From: Crocinitomicaceae bacterium
GTDB lineage: Bacteria; Bacteroidota; Bacteroidia; Flavobacteriales_D; Crocinitomicaceae
Length of the DNA stretch: 64,000 nt
NCBI GenBank assembly: GCA_029254025.1
Contig: JAQWYK010000024.1
Span: forward strand, 1 to 64,000
Direction of reading: 5' to 3'
Shown: positions 35,817 through 44,424 of the stretch, piece by piece
How the letters are laid out: every line of letters starts with the position of its first letter
Numbering within the stretch: the stretch's first letter is position 1
Notes under the pieces: model-generated
What the model was told of the DNA's origin: nothing
Seen by the model: the letters and a program-made list of their open reading frames with translations, nothing else
The model's database searches: none
Program-made: the position numbers and the translations under genes

Positions 35817-35942
35817 ATGAAAAATTATGTTCAACAGCGTAAAGGGAAAGAAAATAAAAAGTTCGGATTTGACCAGTCATTGAAAGAATTGGGTTTATAT
35901 ATCATCCCTAATTCAGAAAAGAAGAAAGTGGCTAAATGCTAA
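35817..35942 (+). CDS. Candidate 41-residue basic microprotein
   Basis: An ATG-started frame encoding MKNYVQQRKGKENKKFGFDQ, then a hydrophobic stretch SLKELGLYIIP and a basic tail ending KKKVAKC. Roughly one residue in three is Lys or Arg. No family is recognised. Support comes from an A-rich leader, plausible codon use and, most strikingly, a stop codon interlocked with the kdsC stop (CTAA, 35939-35942), the same arrangement seen at five other convergent pairs here. It may bind nucleic acid or membrane; that is inference. Confidence 0.5.
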   Translation: MKNYVQQRKGKENKKFGFDQSLKELGLYIIPNSEKKKVAKC

Positions 35943-36607
35943 ACAGGTTGATCGAGCAGGTATTGATCAATAAACTCTCTCACGCAGCCCTTCCCTCCTT
36001 TAGCTTGAAGAACTAGGTCAACTTGCCGTTTGATTTTAGACACAGCATCTGAAGGGCATGCTGAGAAACCAACATTTTGTATCACATCTAAATCATTAAT
36101 ATCATCTCCAATTATTGCTACTTCATCAAGTGAGATTCCCATCGTGCTGCACCAATCCATCAAAATTGTCATTTTCGGATCTCTACCTACGTATAAATGC
36201 TGAATTCTTAGTAAGTCAGCTCGTGCTTTTACCATTTCTAACTTATATCCTGATGAAATAATTCCAACTTGAAAGTCAGACTTAGTTAGCGCCATTATGG
36301 CCATTCCGTCTTTTGCATTGTACTTTTTAATCTGATCTCCACTCTCGGTGAAAAACATTCCTGCGTCCGTCATTACACCATCCACATCTAAAATGAGTAA
36401 TTTAATTTTACGCAAACGTTCACGTTCCACAAATTGAGGGAAAAGCAGTAAGTTCTCTAGGGAACAATTTAGTTCAGTGCACAACTGATTCAACTGAGCT
36501 AAAGTAAGCTGATAATAATCAGACACTTGATAACGGTTCAATATCGCCACTTTTTCCATTCCATTAGACTGGAGAAGCGCGTTCAAATTTTTCTCAAGCA
36601 AGCTCAT
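35939..36607 (-). CDS. kdsC: KdsC-type 3-deoxy-D-manno-octulosonate 8-phosphate phosphatase with XRE-like N-terminal domain
   Basis: A 222-residue HAD phosphatase. Residues about 68-222 carry the KdsC motifs LILDVDGVMTDAGMFF, NAKDGMAIM, IISSGYKLEMV, AIIGDDINDLDV and the end motif AKGGKGCVREFID; it would hydrolyse Kdo-8-phosphate for lipid A core synthesis. Residues 1-65 are an addition: NLNALLQSNGMEKVAIL and LTLAQLNQLCTELNCSLENL resemble an XRE helix-turn-helix. ATG 36607 lies one base after the DAHP synthase stop; the longer frame would overlap that gene. The tail interlocks with the small convergent frame. Confidence 0.85.
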   Translation of the reverse strand: MSLLEKNLNALLQSNGMEKVAILNRYQVSDYYQLTLAQLNQLCTELNCSLENLLLFPQFVERERLRKIKLLILDVDGVMTDAGMFFTESGDQIKKYNAKDGMAIMALTKSDFQVGIISSGYKLEMVKARADLLRIQHLYVGRDPKMTILMDWCSTMGISLDEVAIIGDDINDLDVIQNVGFSACPSDAVSKIKRQVDLVLQAKGGKGCVREFIDQYLLDQPV

Positions 36608-36608
36608 C

Positions 36609-37607
36609 TTAAACAATTTTATAACCAACAGCAGCGGCAACCTCACTCGTTTCGGCAAAAAGTTGCGCGAATTCATCGTAAGTTAGCTGCTGAGAAGCAT
36701 CAGACTTTGCCACTTTCGGATTTTCATGTGCTTCAATGATTAATCCATCTATTCCCATGGCCGTGCATGCTTTCGCTAATGGAGTAACTCCATACGCAAA
36801 ACCAATCGCGTGACTTGGGTCGAGAATTACTGGAAGATTTGTATATTCTTGTAAATAAGCTACACCGCATAAATCTAAGGTAAATCGAGTTTTTGTTTCA
36901 AATGTACGGATTCCTCGTTCACACAGTATGACATTTTCATTCCCCCCAGATAAAATAAACTCAGCGGCCTGAACAAACTCTTGCAATGTCGTACCGAAAC
37001 CTCTTTTTAGAAGAACTGGCTTTTTAATTTTTGCACATGCGCGCAGTATACCTTGATCATACATCGCTTTGGCTCCAATTTGAACAACATCACTATATTC
37101 AATAACGTCCTGTACATGGGTTGCATCCCGCACTTCTGTAATTACGGAAAGCCCATATTCCTCTCGCATTTTGACCAATAACTGTAACCCCTCAAAACCG
37201 AGTCCTTGAAAACTATAGGGACTAGTTCGCGGTTTATAACACCCTCCTCTCAAGGTTGATAAACCCATCCTCTTCAACATTTCAGCTGCTGAGCGAATCT
37301 GTGATTCTGACTCCACCGAACAAGGTCCACCTATGAGCAGTGTATTTTTCGTATCCCCTCCAATTGTTGCGCCACCAATTGACACTTCGCGGGTTCCATT
37401 AACGTAGGCTTTTGATGCCAACTGCATATCATTATCAAAGACCCAACTTTCTTTCGTTTTATCTTTCAATTCGTTTGGCACTTCTTTAACTGAAGAGGAT
37501 GTGATTAAAATCTGTTGTTCACCTTTTTGAATATGAAAGGCTTTAATATTTTCGGCAATTTTGGCAGCCTCTACTGGACCCACTGTTGATGATAAATGTA
37601 TGATCAT
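36609..37607 (-). CDS. aroF: 3-deoxy-7-phosphoheptulonate (DAHP) synthase, type I-beta
   Basis: Condenses phosphoenolpyruvate and erythrose-4-phosphate, the first step to aromatic amino acids. The 332-residue protein has an N-terminal ferredoxin-like regulatory domain (about 1-70) and a TIM barrel with LLIGGPCSVESESQI, RGGCYKPRTSPYSFQG, VQIGAKAMYDQ, LLKRGFGTT, CERGIRTFE and PVILDPSHA. The related Kdo-8-phosphate synthase is an alternative, but the KPRTSP motif and N-domain favour DAHP synthase. ATG 37607 is chosen; a promoter lies inside the longer frame. kdsC follows after one base. Confidence 0.93.
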   Translation of the reverse strand: MIIHLSSTVGPVEAAKIAENIKAFHIQKGEQQILITSSSVKEVPNELKDKTKESWVFDNDMQLASKAYVNGTREVSIGGATIGGDTKNTLLIGGPCSVESESQIRSAAEMLKRMGLSTLRGGCYKPRTSPYSFQGLGFEGLQLLVKMREEYGLSVITEVRDATHVQDVIEYSDVVQIGAKAMYDQGILRACAKIKKPVLLKRGFGTTLQEFVQAAEFILSGGNENVILCERGIRTFETKTRFTLDLCGVAYLQEYTNLPVILDPSHAIGFAYGVTPLAKACTAMGIDGLIIEAHENPKVAKSDASQQLTYDEFAQLFAETSEVAAAVGYKIV

Positions 37608-37633
37608 GCGTTCATAAAATAAATTGAATGAAA

Positions 37634-37641
37634 CAAAAGTA
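37634..37641 (-). promoter_or_regulatory. Promoter -7 element of the aroF-kdsC operon
   Basis: TACTTTTG on the minus strand is a perfect TAnnTTTG match, 26 nt before ATG 37607, and argues against the longer frame from 37646. Confidence 0.55.
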
Positions 37642-37793
37642 AGCATTTATTTATTGTATTGATATCACACCTATCACCAACTCAGTGAAAAGAACAATCC
37701 GTGCTCCCCCCCTTATTAATTTCGAAATTATAATTAAATAAAAAGTGTCACCTAAATCAATAAAATTACCATCCCGTTTTCTAAACAATTTCG

Positions 37794-37801
37794 TATTTTT
37801 G
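37794..37801 (+). promoter_or_regulatory. Promoter -7 element of the persulfide dioxygenase gene
   Basis: TATTTTTG followed by C, a perfect TAnnTTTG match, 17 nt before ATG 37819. Confidence 0.6.
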
Positions 37802-37818
37802 CAGGAAAGTCAAACACC

Positions 37819-39225
37819 ATGAAAATTGAACAACTTTACACCAATTGCCTTGCTCAAGGTGCATATTATATTGAACACAACGGTGAAGCCGCTGTAATAG
37901 ATCCATTGCGAGAAGTCAATCAATACATTGATATAGCTGAAAGCCACAGTGCTAAAATTAAATACGTCTTCGAAACACATTTTCACGCTGACTTTGTAAG
38001 TGGACACGTTACATTATCCGAAAAGACTGGTGCACCTATAGTATTCGGTCCGATGGCTGATCCTCACTTTGAGTGCATTGTTGCACAGGACAACCAAGAG
38101 TTCGCAATTGGAGGATTAACGATTCGTGTGTTGCATACGCCGGGGCACACCATGGAAAGTACTACTTACCTTTTATTGGACGAGAGTAAAAATGAATTGG
38201 CCATTTTTTCAGGTGACACCTTATTCTTAGGAGATGTAGGCAGACCAGACTTAGCCCAAAAAGCATCTTCCATAACACAAGAAGACCTTGCAGGAATGCT
38301 CTACGATAGTTTGCGCACGAAAATCATGACCTTACCCGATAATGTGGTTGTATACCCAGGACATGGTGCTGGTTCAGCCTGCGGAAAGAACATGAGTAAA
38401 GAAACAATAGGGTTATTAGGTGAACAAAAACAAACCAACTATGCCCTGCGAGAAGATATGACGAAGGATGAATTCATCCAAGAAGTAACGGATGGACTTT
38501 TACCTCCACCAGCCTATTTTCCAGACAATGTAAACATGAACAAATCAGGTTACATGGACATTGATCATGTATTGGAAAAAGGAAAAACGGCTTGGACTTC
38601 AGCAGATGCTTACGCGAAACAAACTGCAACAGATGCCATTATTTTGGATGTGCGCCATCAAAAGGATTTCATAGCAGGTCATATAAGGCATTCTATTTTT
38701 ATCGGATTGGATGGCACATTTGCGCCATGGGTTGGTGCAGTTTTGAAAAGAGTTGAGCAGCCCATAATTTTAGTAGCACCAGCGGATAGAATTGAGGAAG
38801 CAATAACACGCCTTGCGCGCGTTGGATTCGACAATATTCTCGGACACATTGAAGGTATTTTGGCCGATTGGAAAGCTTCTGGAGTTGCAGTTGATACACT
38901 CGATTCCATTTCAGCAAATGAATTAGAAAAACGACTTCACGGTGAGCAAGATGCCGTGATTGACGTGCGCAAAGTCTCCGAATATCAATCCGAACACGTT
39001 GAAAAGGCAGTCAATTTACCCTTGGAAGATATCAGTGATTTAGTAAATGAATTTCCAAAAAATCACTTTTACGTGCATTGTGCAGGAGGTTATCGTTCCG
39101 TTGTTGCCGCTTCTATTTTAAAACGAAATGGAATTCACAACTTCACCGATATCGCAGGCGGTTTTGCTGCCATTCGTGAAACGTCAATTTCCAAAACTGA
39201 GTATATTTGTCCTTCAACTATCTAA
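37819..39225 (+). CDS. CstB-like persulfide dioxygenase-rhodanese fusion (MBL plus two rhodanese domains)
   Basis: A 468-residue cytosolic enzyme. Residues 1-240 form a metallo-beta-lactamase fold of the ETHE1/persulfide dioxygenase type (ETHFHADFVSGH, HTPGHTMES, FSGDTLFLGDVGRPD, YPGHGAGSACG). A pseudo-rhodanese follows (about 255-350; IILDVRHQKDFIAGHI, no catalytic Cys), then an active-type rhodanese (about 365-460; VIDVRKVSEYQSEH with YVHCAGGYRS). The order matches CstB of Staphylococcus, which oxidises persulfides to thiosulfate. A single-domain rhodanese follows after 4 nt, so the operon probably detoxifies sulfide-derived sulfane sulfur. Confidence 0.9.
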   Translation: MKIEQLYTNCLAQGAYYIEHNGEAAVIDPLREVNQYIDIAESHSAKIKYVFETHFHADFVSGHVTLSEKTGAPIVFGPMADPHFECIVAQDNQEFAIGGLTIRVLHTPGHTMESTTYLLLDESKNELAIFSGDTLFLGDVGRPDLAQKASSITQEDLAGMLYDSLRTKIMTLPDNVVVYPGHGAGSACGKNMSKETIGLLGEQKQTNYALREDMTKDEFIQEVTDGLLPPPAYFPDNVNMNKSGYMDIDHVLEKGKTAWTSADAYAKQTATDAIILDVRHQKDFIAGHIRHSIFIGLDGTFAPWVGAVLKRVEQPIILVAPADRIEEAITRLARVGFDNILGHIEGILADWKASGVAVDTLDSISANELEKRLHGEQDAVIDVRKVSEYQSEHVEKAVNLPLEDISDLVNEFPKNHFYVHCAGGYRSVVAASILKRNGIHNFTDIAGGFAAIRETSISKTEYICPSTI

Positions 39226-39229
39226 GACT

Positions 39230-39538
39230 ATGGAACAATTAGAACAACAAGCATGGAAAGAAGCGATACAAAATGATTCCAACGCTGTAATTTTAGACGT
39301 ACGAACACCAGGGGAATGTACCGAAGGAATTGTTGAGGGGGCTCATACCATCGACTTTCTGAACCCTACCCATTTCATGCAAGAAATTGAAAAATTAGAC
39401 CCTACAAAATCTTATTATATCTATTGCAGAAGTGGAAATAGAAGTGGTCAAGCGTGTATGATTTTGGATCAAAAAGGCTTTTCCAAAACTGTCAATCTAA
39501 TTGGTGGTATGTTAGCTTGGAATGGAGATCTAGTGTAA
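39230..39538 (+). CDS. Single-domain rhodanese sulfurtransferase
   Basis: A 102-residue cytosolic rhodanese (VILDVRTPGECTEGIVEGA, active-site loop YCRSGNRSGQA with the persulfide-carrying Cys, closing GGMLAWNGDLV). ATG 39230 lies 4 nt after the dioxygenase stop, so the longer frame from 39128 is not needed. It probably passes sulfane sulfur to or from the dioxygenase. Confidence 0.92.
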   Translation: MEQLEQQAWKEAIQNDSNAVILDVRTPGECTEGIVEGAHTIDFLNPTHFMQEIEKLDPTKSYYIYCRSGNRSGQACMILDQKGFSKTVNLIGGMLAWNGDLV

Positions 39539-39639
39539 GCTTCTTCCGTTCTAGTTAAAATTATAAAAATTATTTTACTCGGGAAGGATCAACGACGCTA
39601 ATGAAATGCGAGATTTTTTTGATATCTTCACGCTCTTCT

Positions 39640-40143
39640 ATGAAAGGACTGCTCGCTACTTTTTTTTTCCTGTTCACGTTTAGTGCATCTGCACACGTGT
39701 TCTACTTTTCATTCGCAGAAATGGAGTACAATGCTGCGGACGAACGTTTTGAAATAACAGTTCGTGCAACGGGCCATGATGTAGAAGAATATATGGCTCA
39801 TTTGGGTAAACCTATTGGAAAATTAGAGACCTGTAAAGACAATCCTATCAAATTAAAGCTATTAGAGCAAGTCGTGTTGGCTGAATTTCAAATTCTGAGC
39901 AACGACAAACCCCTAGCACTGGAGATACTGGGCCTAGACATTAATTTAAAAGATGAAGTCACGTTCTATATCGTATCCAAGAAAATGACTCTTCCCTCCT
40001 CCATCACGATCAATTTCTCGTTTTTGATGAATTATTTTGAAGAGCAACAGAATAAGATAACCATTATTACTCCTGAAGGAAAAGAATACTTAACCTTCCT
40101 AAGACATAAACTAACTCGAACATTCGATTTTATAAAACTATGA
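39640..40143 (+). CDS. DUF6702-family exported protein
   Basis: A 167-residue exported protein with a signal peptide (MKGLLATFFFLFTFSASA) followed by HVFYFSFAEMEYNAADERFE and FEITVRATGHDVEEYM, matching DUF6702. Such proteins frequently precede an M1-family metallopeptidase gene in Bacteroidota, as here. The function is unknown. ATG 39601 would add 13 polar residues before the signal and is less likely. Its stop overlaps the peptidase ATG (ATGA). Confidence 0.82.
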   Translation: MKGLLATFFFLFTFSASAHVFYFSFAEMEYNAADERFEITVRATGHDVEEYMAHLGKPIGKLETCKDNPIKLKLLEQVVLAEFQILSNDKPLALEILGLDINLKDEVTFYIVSKKMTLPSSITINFSFLMNYFEEQQNKITIITPEGKEYLTFLRHKLTRTFDFIKL

Positions 40144-42455
40144 AAAAATTAACGTTATTCACCCTTGGCGCATTCCTTTCTTTCTGTGCTGTTTCTCAGG
40201 TAGACAATACCAACACCAACAAGTTTAAACAACTCTACGAAGAGTTGCCGACTCCCAATGTGTATAGAACTGCAGCGGGTGCACCAGGTCATCAATATTA
40301 TCAGCAACAAGCCAATTATAAAATTGATTTAGAATTGGACGATGCCAAACAAATTATCCGAGGTACTGAGCGCATTACGTATATTAATAATTCTCCTGAT
40401 CAATTAGAGTATTTATGGCTACAGCTAGATCAAAATATGCGTGCAGATGATTCTGATAGCAAGCTTATCACTGTTGAACGAATGGAAGACTTTAGAAGTA
40501 TCAAGTCGGTACAACGAAAGCTTCAATATTTCGATGGTGGTTTTAAAATTGAATACGTTAAAAGTTCTTCCGGGAAACCATTAAATTTTGCAATCAACAA
40601 AACTATGATGCGCATAGATTTAGACCAACCATTAAAAGCAGGTGCATCAATTAGTTTTGATGTGAAGTGGTGGTACAACATCAACGATCGTATGCAAATT
40701 GGTGGACGTTCAGGGTATGAATACTTCGAAAAAGAAGACAACTATTTATATACTATCGCCCAGTTCTTTCCTAGAATGTGTGTATACAATGATGTTGAAG
40801 GATGGCAAAACAAACAATTTCTTGGAAGAGGGGAATTCACACTTCCTTTCGGAGATTATGAAGTATCGATAAAAGTTCCCTCAGATCATATTGTTGGAGC
40901 AACTGGAGTATTGCAAAATGAAAGCTCCGTGCTTTCAGCAGAGCAGCGCAACCGAATGAAAGAAGCGCGAAAATCAACAGAAAAGCCCGTTTTTATTGTT
41001 ACTCAGGAAGAAGCTGAACGTGCGGAAAAAGGAAAAGAAAAAGGCCTCATAACATGGGTATTCAAAGCTGAAAACGTACGTGATTTTGCCTTTGCCACAT
41101 CGCGCAAGTTTATTTGGGATGCTCAAGCCGTAGAAATCGGTGGTAAAACCATTATGGCTATGTCCTATTACCCAAAAGAAGGGAATCCTTTGTGGGAAAA
41201 GTATTCCACACAAGTCGTTGCACATACGTTGCGTGTATATTCTAAATATACAATTGACTACCCTTATCCTGTTGCGATTTCTGTTCACTCCCACCAAATT
41301 GGTATGGAATACCCAATGATTTGTTTCAACGGTGGGCGTCCCGAAGCAGATGGAACCTATTCGGAGCGAACTAAATATGGGATGCTCGGGGTTATTATTC
41401 ACGAAGTTGGTCACAATTTCTTCCCGATGATTATCAACTCTGATGAGCGACAATGGACTTGGATGGATGAAGGATTAAACACATTTGTCCAATACCTCAC
41501 AGAACAAGAATGGGAACGTGGATATCCTTCACGGAGAGGACCGGCTCACATGATTACAGATTACATGGGTGGAGATAAAAAGTACATTTCACCAATTATG
41601 ACCAATTCAGAATCCATCTGGCAGTTTGGGAATAATGCTTATGGAAAACCAGCTACCGCATTAAATATCTTACGAGAAACGATTATGGGTCGTGAGTTAT
41701 TCGACTATGCATTTAAAGTGTATAGTGAACGATGGGCTTTTAAACACCCGACACCTGCTGATTTCTTTAGAACGATGGAAGATGCATCTGCTGTCGACTT
41801 AGATTGGTTTTGGAGAGGATGGTTTTATACGAATGACCACGTAGACATCTCGTTGAACCGTGCGCGCTATTACCAATTGAATACAGGTAATCCAGAGATA
41901 GAGAAAGCATGGCAGCAAGAAATGGATAGCCAACAAGATGAGCACATCGGAATTCCGCGCAATAAAGAGCAATTGAAAGAAACCATGACAGAGCGTTATC
42001 CGGAATTAGAGGATTTCTATAACAAGCGTAACATCTACGAAGTGGATGAGTTAGACAAAAAGGAATATGAAGATTTCATGGCCAAATTATCGAAAGAGGA
42101 ACTTGAATTATTAAACAGTGGTAAGCACTTCTATCAATTAGATTTCGAAAACTTAGGTGGATTGGTGATGCCATTAATAGTAGAAACAACCTTTACAGAT
42201 GGAACAACCGAAGTGATTCGAATTCCTGCAGAAATTTGGAAAACAAACAACTATAACGTGTCGAAGGTTTTTATTTTCGAGAAAGAAGCTGCTTCTTTCC
42301 GATTAGATCCTTTCTTAGAAACAGGAGATACTGATTTGTCCAATAACAGCTGGCCGAGAGAAATGGAACCCACACGTTTCAAATTGTTTAAGGAGAATAG
42401 ATCGAATGAAAACCCAATGCAACGTCAGAAACGAGTTGATGAATTAGGGAAGTAA
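40140..42455 (+). CDS. M1-family zinc metallopeptidase (aminopeptidase N-like), exported
   Basis: A 771-residue exported peptidase with a signal peptide (about 1-20). The beta-saddle domain (about 40-260) precedes the thermolysin-like domain, with the zinc site VIIHEVGHNFFP and downstream Glu in WTWMDEGLNTFVQY. The exopeptidase motif GAMEN is replaced by IGMEYP, as in many Bacteroidota M1 relatives. The C-terminal region is helical and ends in a basic tail. Coupled to DUF6702 by a 4-nt overlap. It probably degrades peptides in the periplasm. Confidence 0.92.
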   Translation: MKKLTLFTLGAFLSFCAVSQVDNTNTNKFKQLYEELPTPNVYRTAAGAPGHQYYQQQANYKIDLELDDAKQIIRGTERITYINNSPDQLEYLWLQLDQNMRADDSDSKLITVERMEDFRSIKSVQRKLQYFDGGFKIEYVKSSSGKPLNFAINKTMMRIDLDQPLKAGASISFDVKWWYNINDRMQIGGRSGYEYFEKEDNYLYTIAQFFPRMCVYNDVEGWQNKQFLGRGEFTLPFGDYEVSIKVPSDHIVGATGVLQNESSVLSAEQRNRMKEARKSTEKPVFIVTQEEAERAEKGKEKGLITWVFKAENVRDFAFATSRKFIWDAQAVEIGGKTIMAMSYYPKEGNPLWEKYSTQVVAHTLRVYSKYTIDYPYPVAISVHSHQIGMEYPMICFNGGRPEADGTYSERTKYGMLGVIIHEVGHNFFPMIINSDERQWTWMDEGLNTFVQYLTEQEWERGYPSRRGPAHMITDYMGGDKKYISPIMTNSESIWQFGNNAYGKPATALNILRETIMGRELFDYAFKVYSERWAFKHPTPADFFRTMEDASAVDLDWFWRGWFYTNDHVDISLNRARYYQLNTGNPEIEKAWQQEMDSQQDEHIGIPRNKEQLKETMTERYPELEDFYNKRNIYEVDELDKKEYEDFMAKLSKEELELLNSGKHFYQLDFENLGGLVMPLIVETTFTDGTTEVIRIPAEIWKTNNYNVSKVFIFEKEAASFRLDPFLETGDTDLSNNSWPREMEPTRFKLFKENRSNENPMQRQKRVDELGK

Positions 42456-42483
42456 TTCAAGAGTAATACAATTTTTTAATTAT

Positions 42484-42520
42484 AAGGAAGGGGCGAATAT
42501 TAGTTCGCCCCTTCCTTTTA
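42484..42520. terminator. Bidirectional terminator after the M1 peptidase
   Basis: A perfect 14-bp stem, 42484-42497 with 42504-42517 (core GAAGGGGCGAA with TTCGCCCCTTC), and a 6-nt loop. Short T/A tracts flank it. It separates the peptidase from the convergent phosphoesterase. Confidence 0.92.
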
Positions 42521-42543
42521 TTGGACTATAAAACTGTCTTCTG

Positions 42544-43044
42544 CTAGGCACCTCTCCTACCTAGCTCAATTGCTTCAAGATTAAAAATATCTTTTCCCTT
42601 TATTTCAAAACGTAAAATGGTTTTAACAGCGTGAAATCCTTTATTACCACAAGCACCCGGATTCATCCATAACATATTGTAACGTTTATCCATTTGAACC
42701 AACAAAATGTGCGAGTGTCCACAGACCAAAATAGTTGGAGCACCATTTTTTTCCAATTCCTCGAAAAGTGGTTTTGAATACTTCCCTGGTTTACCTGCTA
42801 TGTGTGTAATGAGCACCTCCACATCATCCACCTTAAAGCGATCAAAAAGAACTGTATCCCTTCTCACAACATGGTCGTCAATGTTACCATAGACAATTCT
42901 TAGAGGCTTCCATGATCTCAATTCATCAATAACGTCTAAGCTACCAATGTCTCCAGCATGCCAGATTTGGTCCACATCTTTAAAATAGTCTTTAATGCGG
43001 GGGACTAACTCGCCATGCGTATCTGACAAAACACCAATTCTCAT
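42544..43044 (-). CDS. YfcE/MJ0936-type metallophosphoesterase
   Basis: A 166-residue calcineurin-like phosphodiesterase. All dinuclear metal motifs are visible: LSDTHGE, WHAGDIGS, VYGNIDD, ITHIAG and CGHSHILL. Small proteins of this class hydrolyse phosphodiesters in vitro; the in vivo substrate is unknown. A near-consensus -7 element (CATCTTTG) precedes it. Confidence 0.92.
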   Translation of the reverse strand: MRIGVLSDTHGELVPRIKDYFKDVDQIWHAGDIGSLDVIDELRSWKPLRIVYGNIDDHVVRRDTVLFDRFKVDDVEVLITHIAGKPGKYSKPLFEELEKNGAPTILVCGHSHILLVQMDKRYNMLWMNPGACGNKGFHAVKTILRFEIKGKDIFNLEAIELGRRGA

Positions 43045-43083
43045 ACGTTATCATGAACTATTCCCAACAAAGATGGGATAAAA

Positions 43084-43356
43084 TTATCGTTTGCTGACTT
43101 TATTGTTTGAAATTACTCGCTGTCTCGAGCATTTGTGGCGGCCTTCAGTAAAAGTCCGTTTCTTTAAGTGCTTGGTTGCTCTCCCCTGCACTCTTTCCCT
43201 CCAAAGTCGCCAACTAGATGGCTTAAGCTCTTTGCGCATCAATTCAATGACTTCCTTCTCAGTAATCCCAAATTGAAAGAAAATAGCATCAAATGGTGTT
43301 CGATCTTCCCATGCCATTTCAATAATTCGATCTATTTCTCGTTCCGATAATATCAT
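43084..43356 (-). CDS. DUF2805/TIGR03643-family small protein
   Basis: A 90-residue protein matching TIGR03643/DUF2805: IDRIIEMAWEDRTPFDAIFF, FGITEKEVIELMRKELKPSS, WRLWRERVQGRATKH, with a basic Arg/Lys-rich tail. The helix-turn-helix-like layout and charge suggest nucleic-acid binding, which is inference. No function is known. Confidence 0.9.
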   Translation of the reverse strand: MILSEREIDRIIEMAWEDRTPFDAIFFQFGITEKEVIELMRKELKPSSWRLWRERVQGRATKHLKKRTFTEGRHKCSRQRVISNNKVSKR

Positions 43357-43406
43357 ACAGGAAAAACATACAGCACGGCCATTTGTTCAACGAATAACAG
43401 ATTGTT

Positions 43407-43892
43407 TTATGGAAACAAGCGATGTTCTGGAGGGAAATAATCAGCGTGATAATCTCGTTCCTCCACAAATAGCCAATTATAACCATTGTCCTTTGACAAT
43501 GCATAAATCATTATTGTACTGTCTAGAGTAGAAAAGTCCCTTTCAAGCTTTACTTCCATTTTAACTTGAATTAACTCATCCTGCTGAATAATGTCTTTTT
43601 GAAGATGCGTTTTCCAATATACTTCATCTTCTCGTTGATAATACCATTGGTCATAAAACTGTTCGGTCGGGGTTACTTCCTGAAATCTTTGAAGAATTGC
43701 ATCGTTGCCGAGACTTTGATAATGTTTTACCACAGAAGGATGAGTGAGCCCTAAATACATTAAAGCATCTCCAGTATTTCGCGCATCAAAAAGAGCTTTT
43801 ACATCTCGAGAAAGGGCCATCTCTTGTTCGGAATTAAGTGAACAACTAGTAACCAAAATAATCGCAAACAGTATGTGAAAAATACGTTTCAT
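43407..43892 (-). CDS. Lipoprotein of unknown function
   Basis: A 161-residue predicted lipoprotein (MKRIFHILFAIILVTSC, lipobox VTSC). The body has a cystatin/NTF2-like feel, with a helix (SRDVKALFDARNTGDALMYL) followed by strands (LIQVKMEVKLERDFSTLD, NWLFVEERDY), but no family is recognised. ATG 43892 is chosen; it lies one base after the tspO stop, so it is co-transcribed with tspO and the deacetylase gene. Confidence 0.78.
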   Translation of the reverse strand: MKRIFHILFAIILVTSCSLNSEQEMALSRDVKALFDARNTGDALMYLGLTHPSVVKHYQSLGNDAILQRFQEVTPTEQFYDQWYYQREDEVYWKTHLQKDIIQQDELIQVKMEVKLERDFSTLDSTIMIYALSKDNGYNWLFVEERDYHADYFPPEHRLFP

Positions 43893-43893
43893 A

Positions 43894-44424
43894 CTAATTG
43901 AGCAACACGACACTTAAATTGAGTAAGGTTGCGAAACACACCCACAGAAAATAAGGTGCCAACAAAAAAGTAGCAAGTCGATCCAATCTCCAAAAATGTT
44001 TCATGAGAAAAGCGATTAGCACTAAAAGTATTAAAATGATGACCAATGCTGCTGAAGGATTTTGCCACCCAAAAAACGCAGGTGTCCAGATTAAATTGAA
44101 CACAAAATGAAAACCAAAAAACGCTAAACCTCTAAGTGCATACTTCCGAATAATGGGGTATCGACTTTTAGAAGACACTTGCCAGATTCGGGCAAAGCTA
44201 ATTCCCATAAGGATATACAGGGAGGTCCATGCAGGACCAAAAAGCCAATTGGGCGGTTGAAAAACTGGTTTATTCAATGCTTTGTACCAATCACTTTCTC
44301 CACTCTGGAAGAGAAAGCCGCTGAGTCCTCCCAAAAGCATAATAACGGCAGCTGAGACAATCATTTTAAGAATGAGTCCTTTTCTAAAAGAAGATGTGCT
44401 GTGCGGTTCTGAAAGTATTGCCAT
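43894..44424 (-). CDS. TspO/MBR-family tryptophan-rich sensory membrane protein
   Basis: A 176-residue protein with five hydrophobic helices. Conserved TspO features are visible: WYKALNKPVFQPPNWLFGPAW in the first loop and second helix, and FNLIWTPAFFGWQNPSAALV. Relatives bind tetrapyrroles and respond to oxidative or light stress. The N-terminus overlaps the deacetylase gene by 41 nt; a later ATG (MIVSAAVIML) would shorten the overlap. Confidence 0.92.
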   Translation of the reverse strand: MAILSEPHSTSSFRKGLILKMIVSAAVIMLLGGLSGFLFQSGESDWYKALNKPVFQPPNWLFGPAWTSLYILMGISFARIWQVSSKSRYPIIRKYALRGLAFFGFHFVFNLIWTPAFFGWQNPSAALVIILILLVLIAFLMKHFWRLDRLATFLLAPYFLWVCFATLLNLSVVLLN

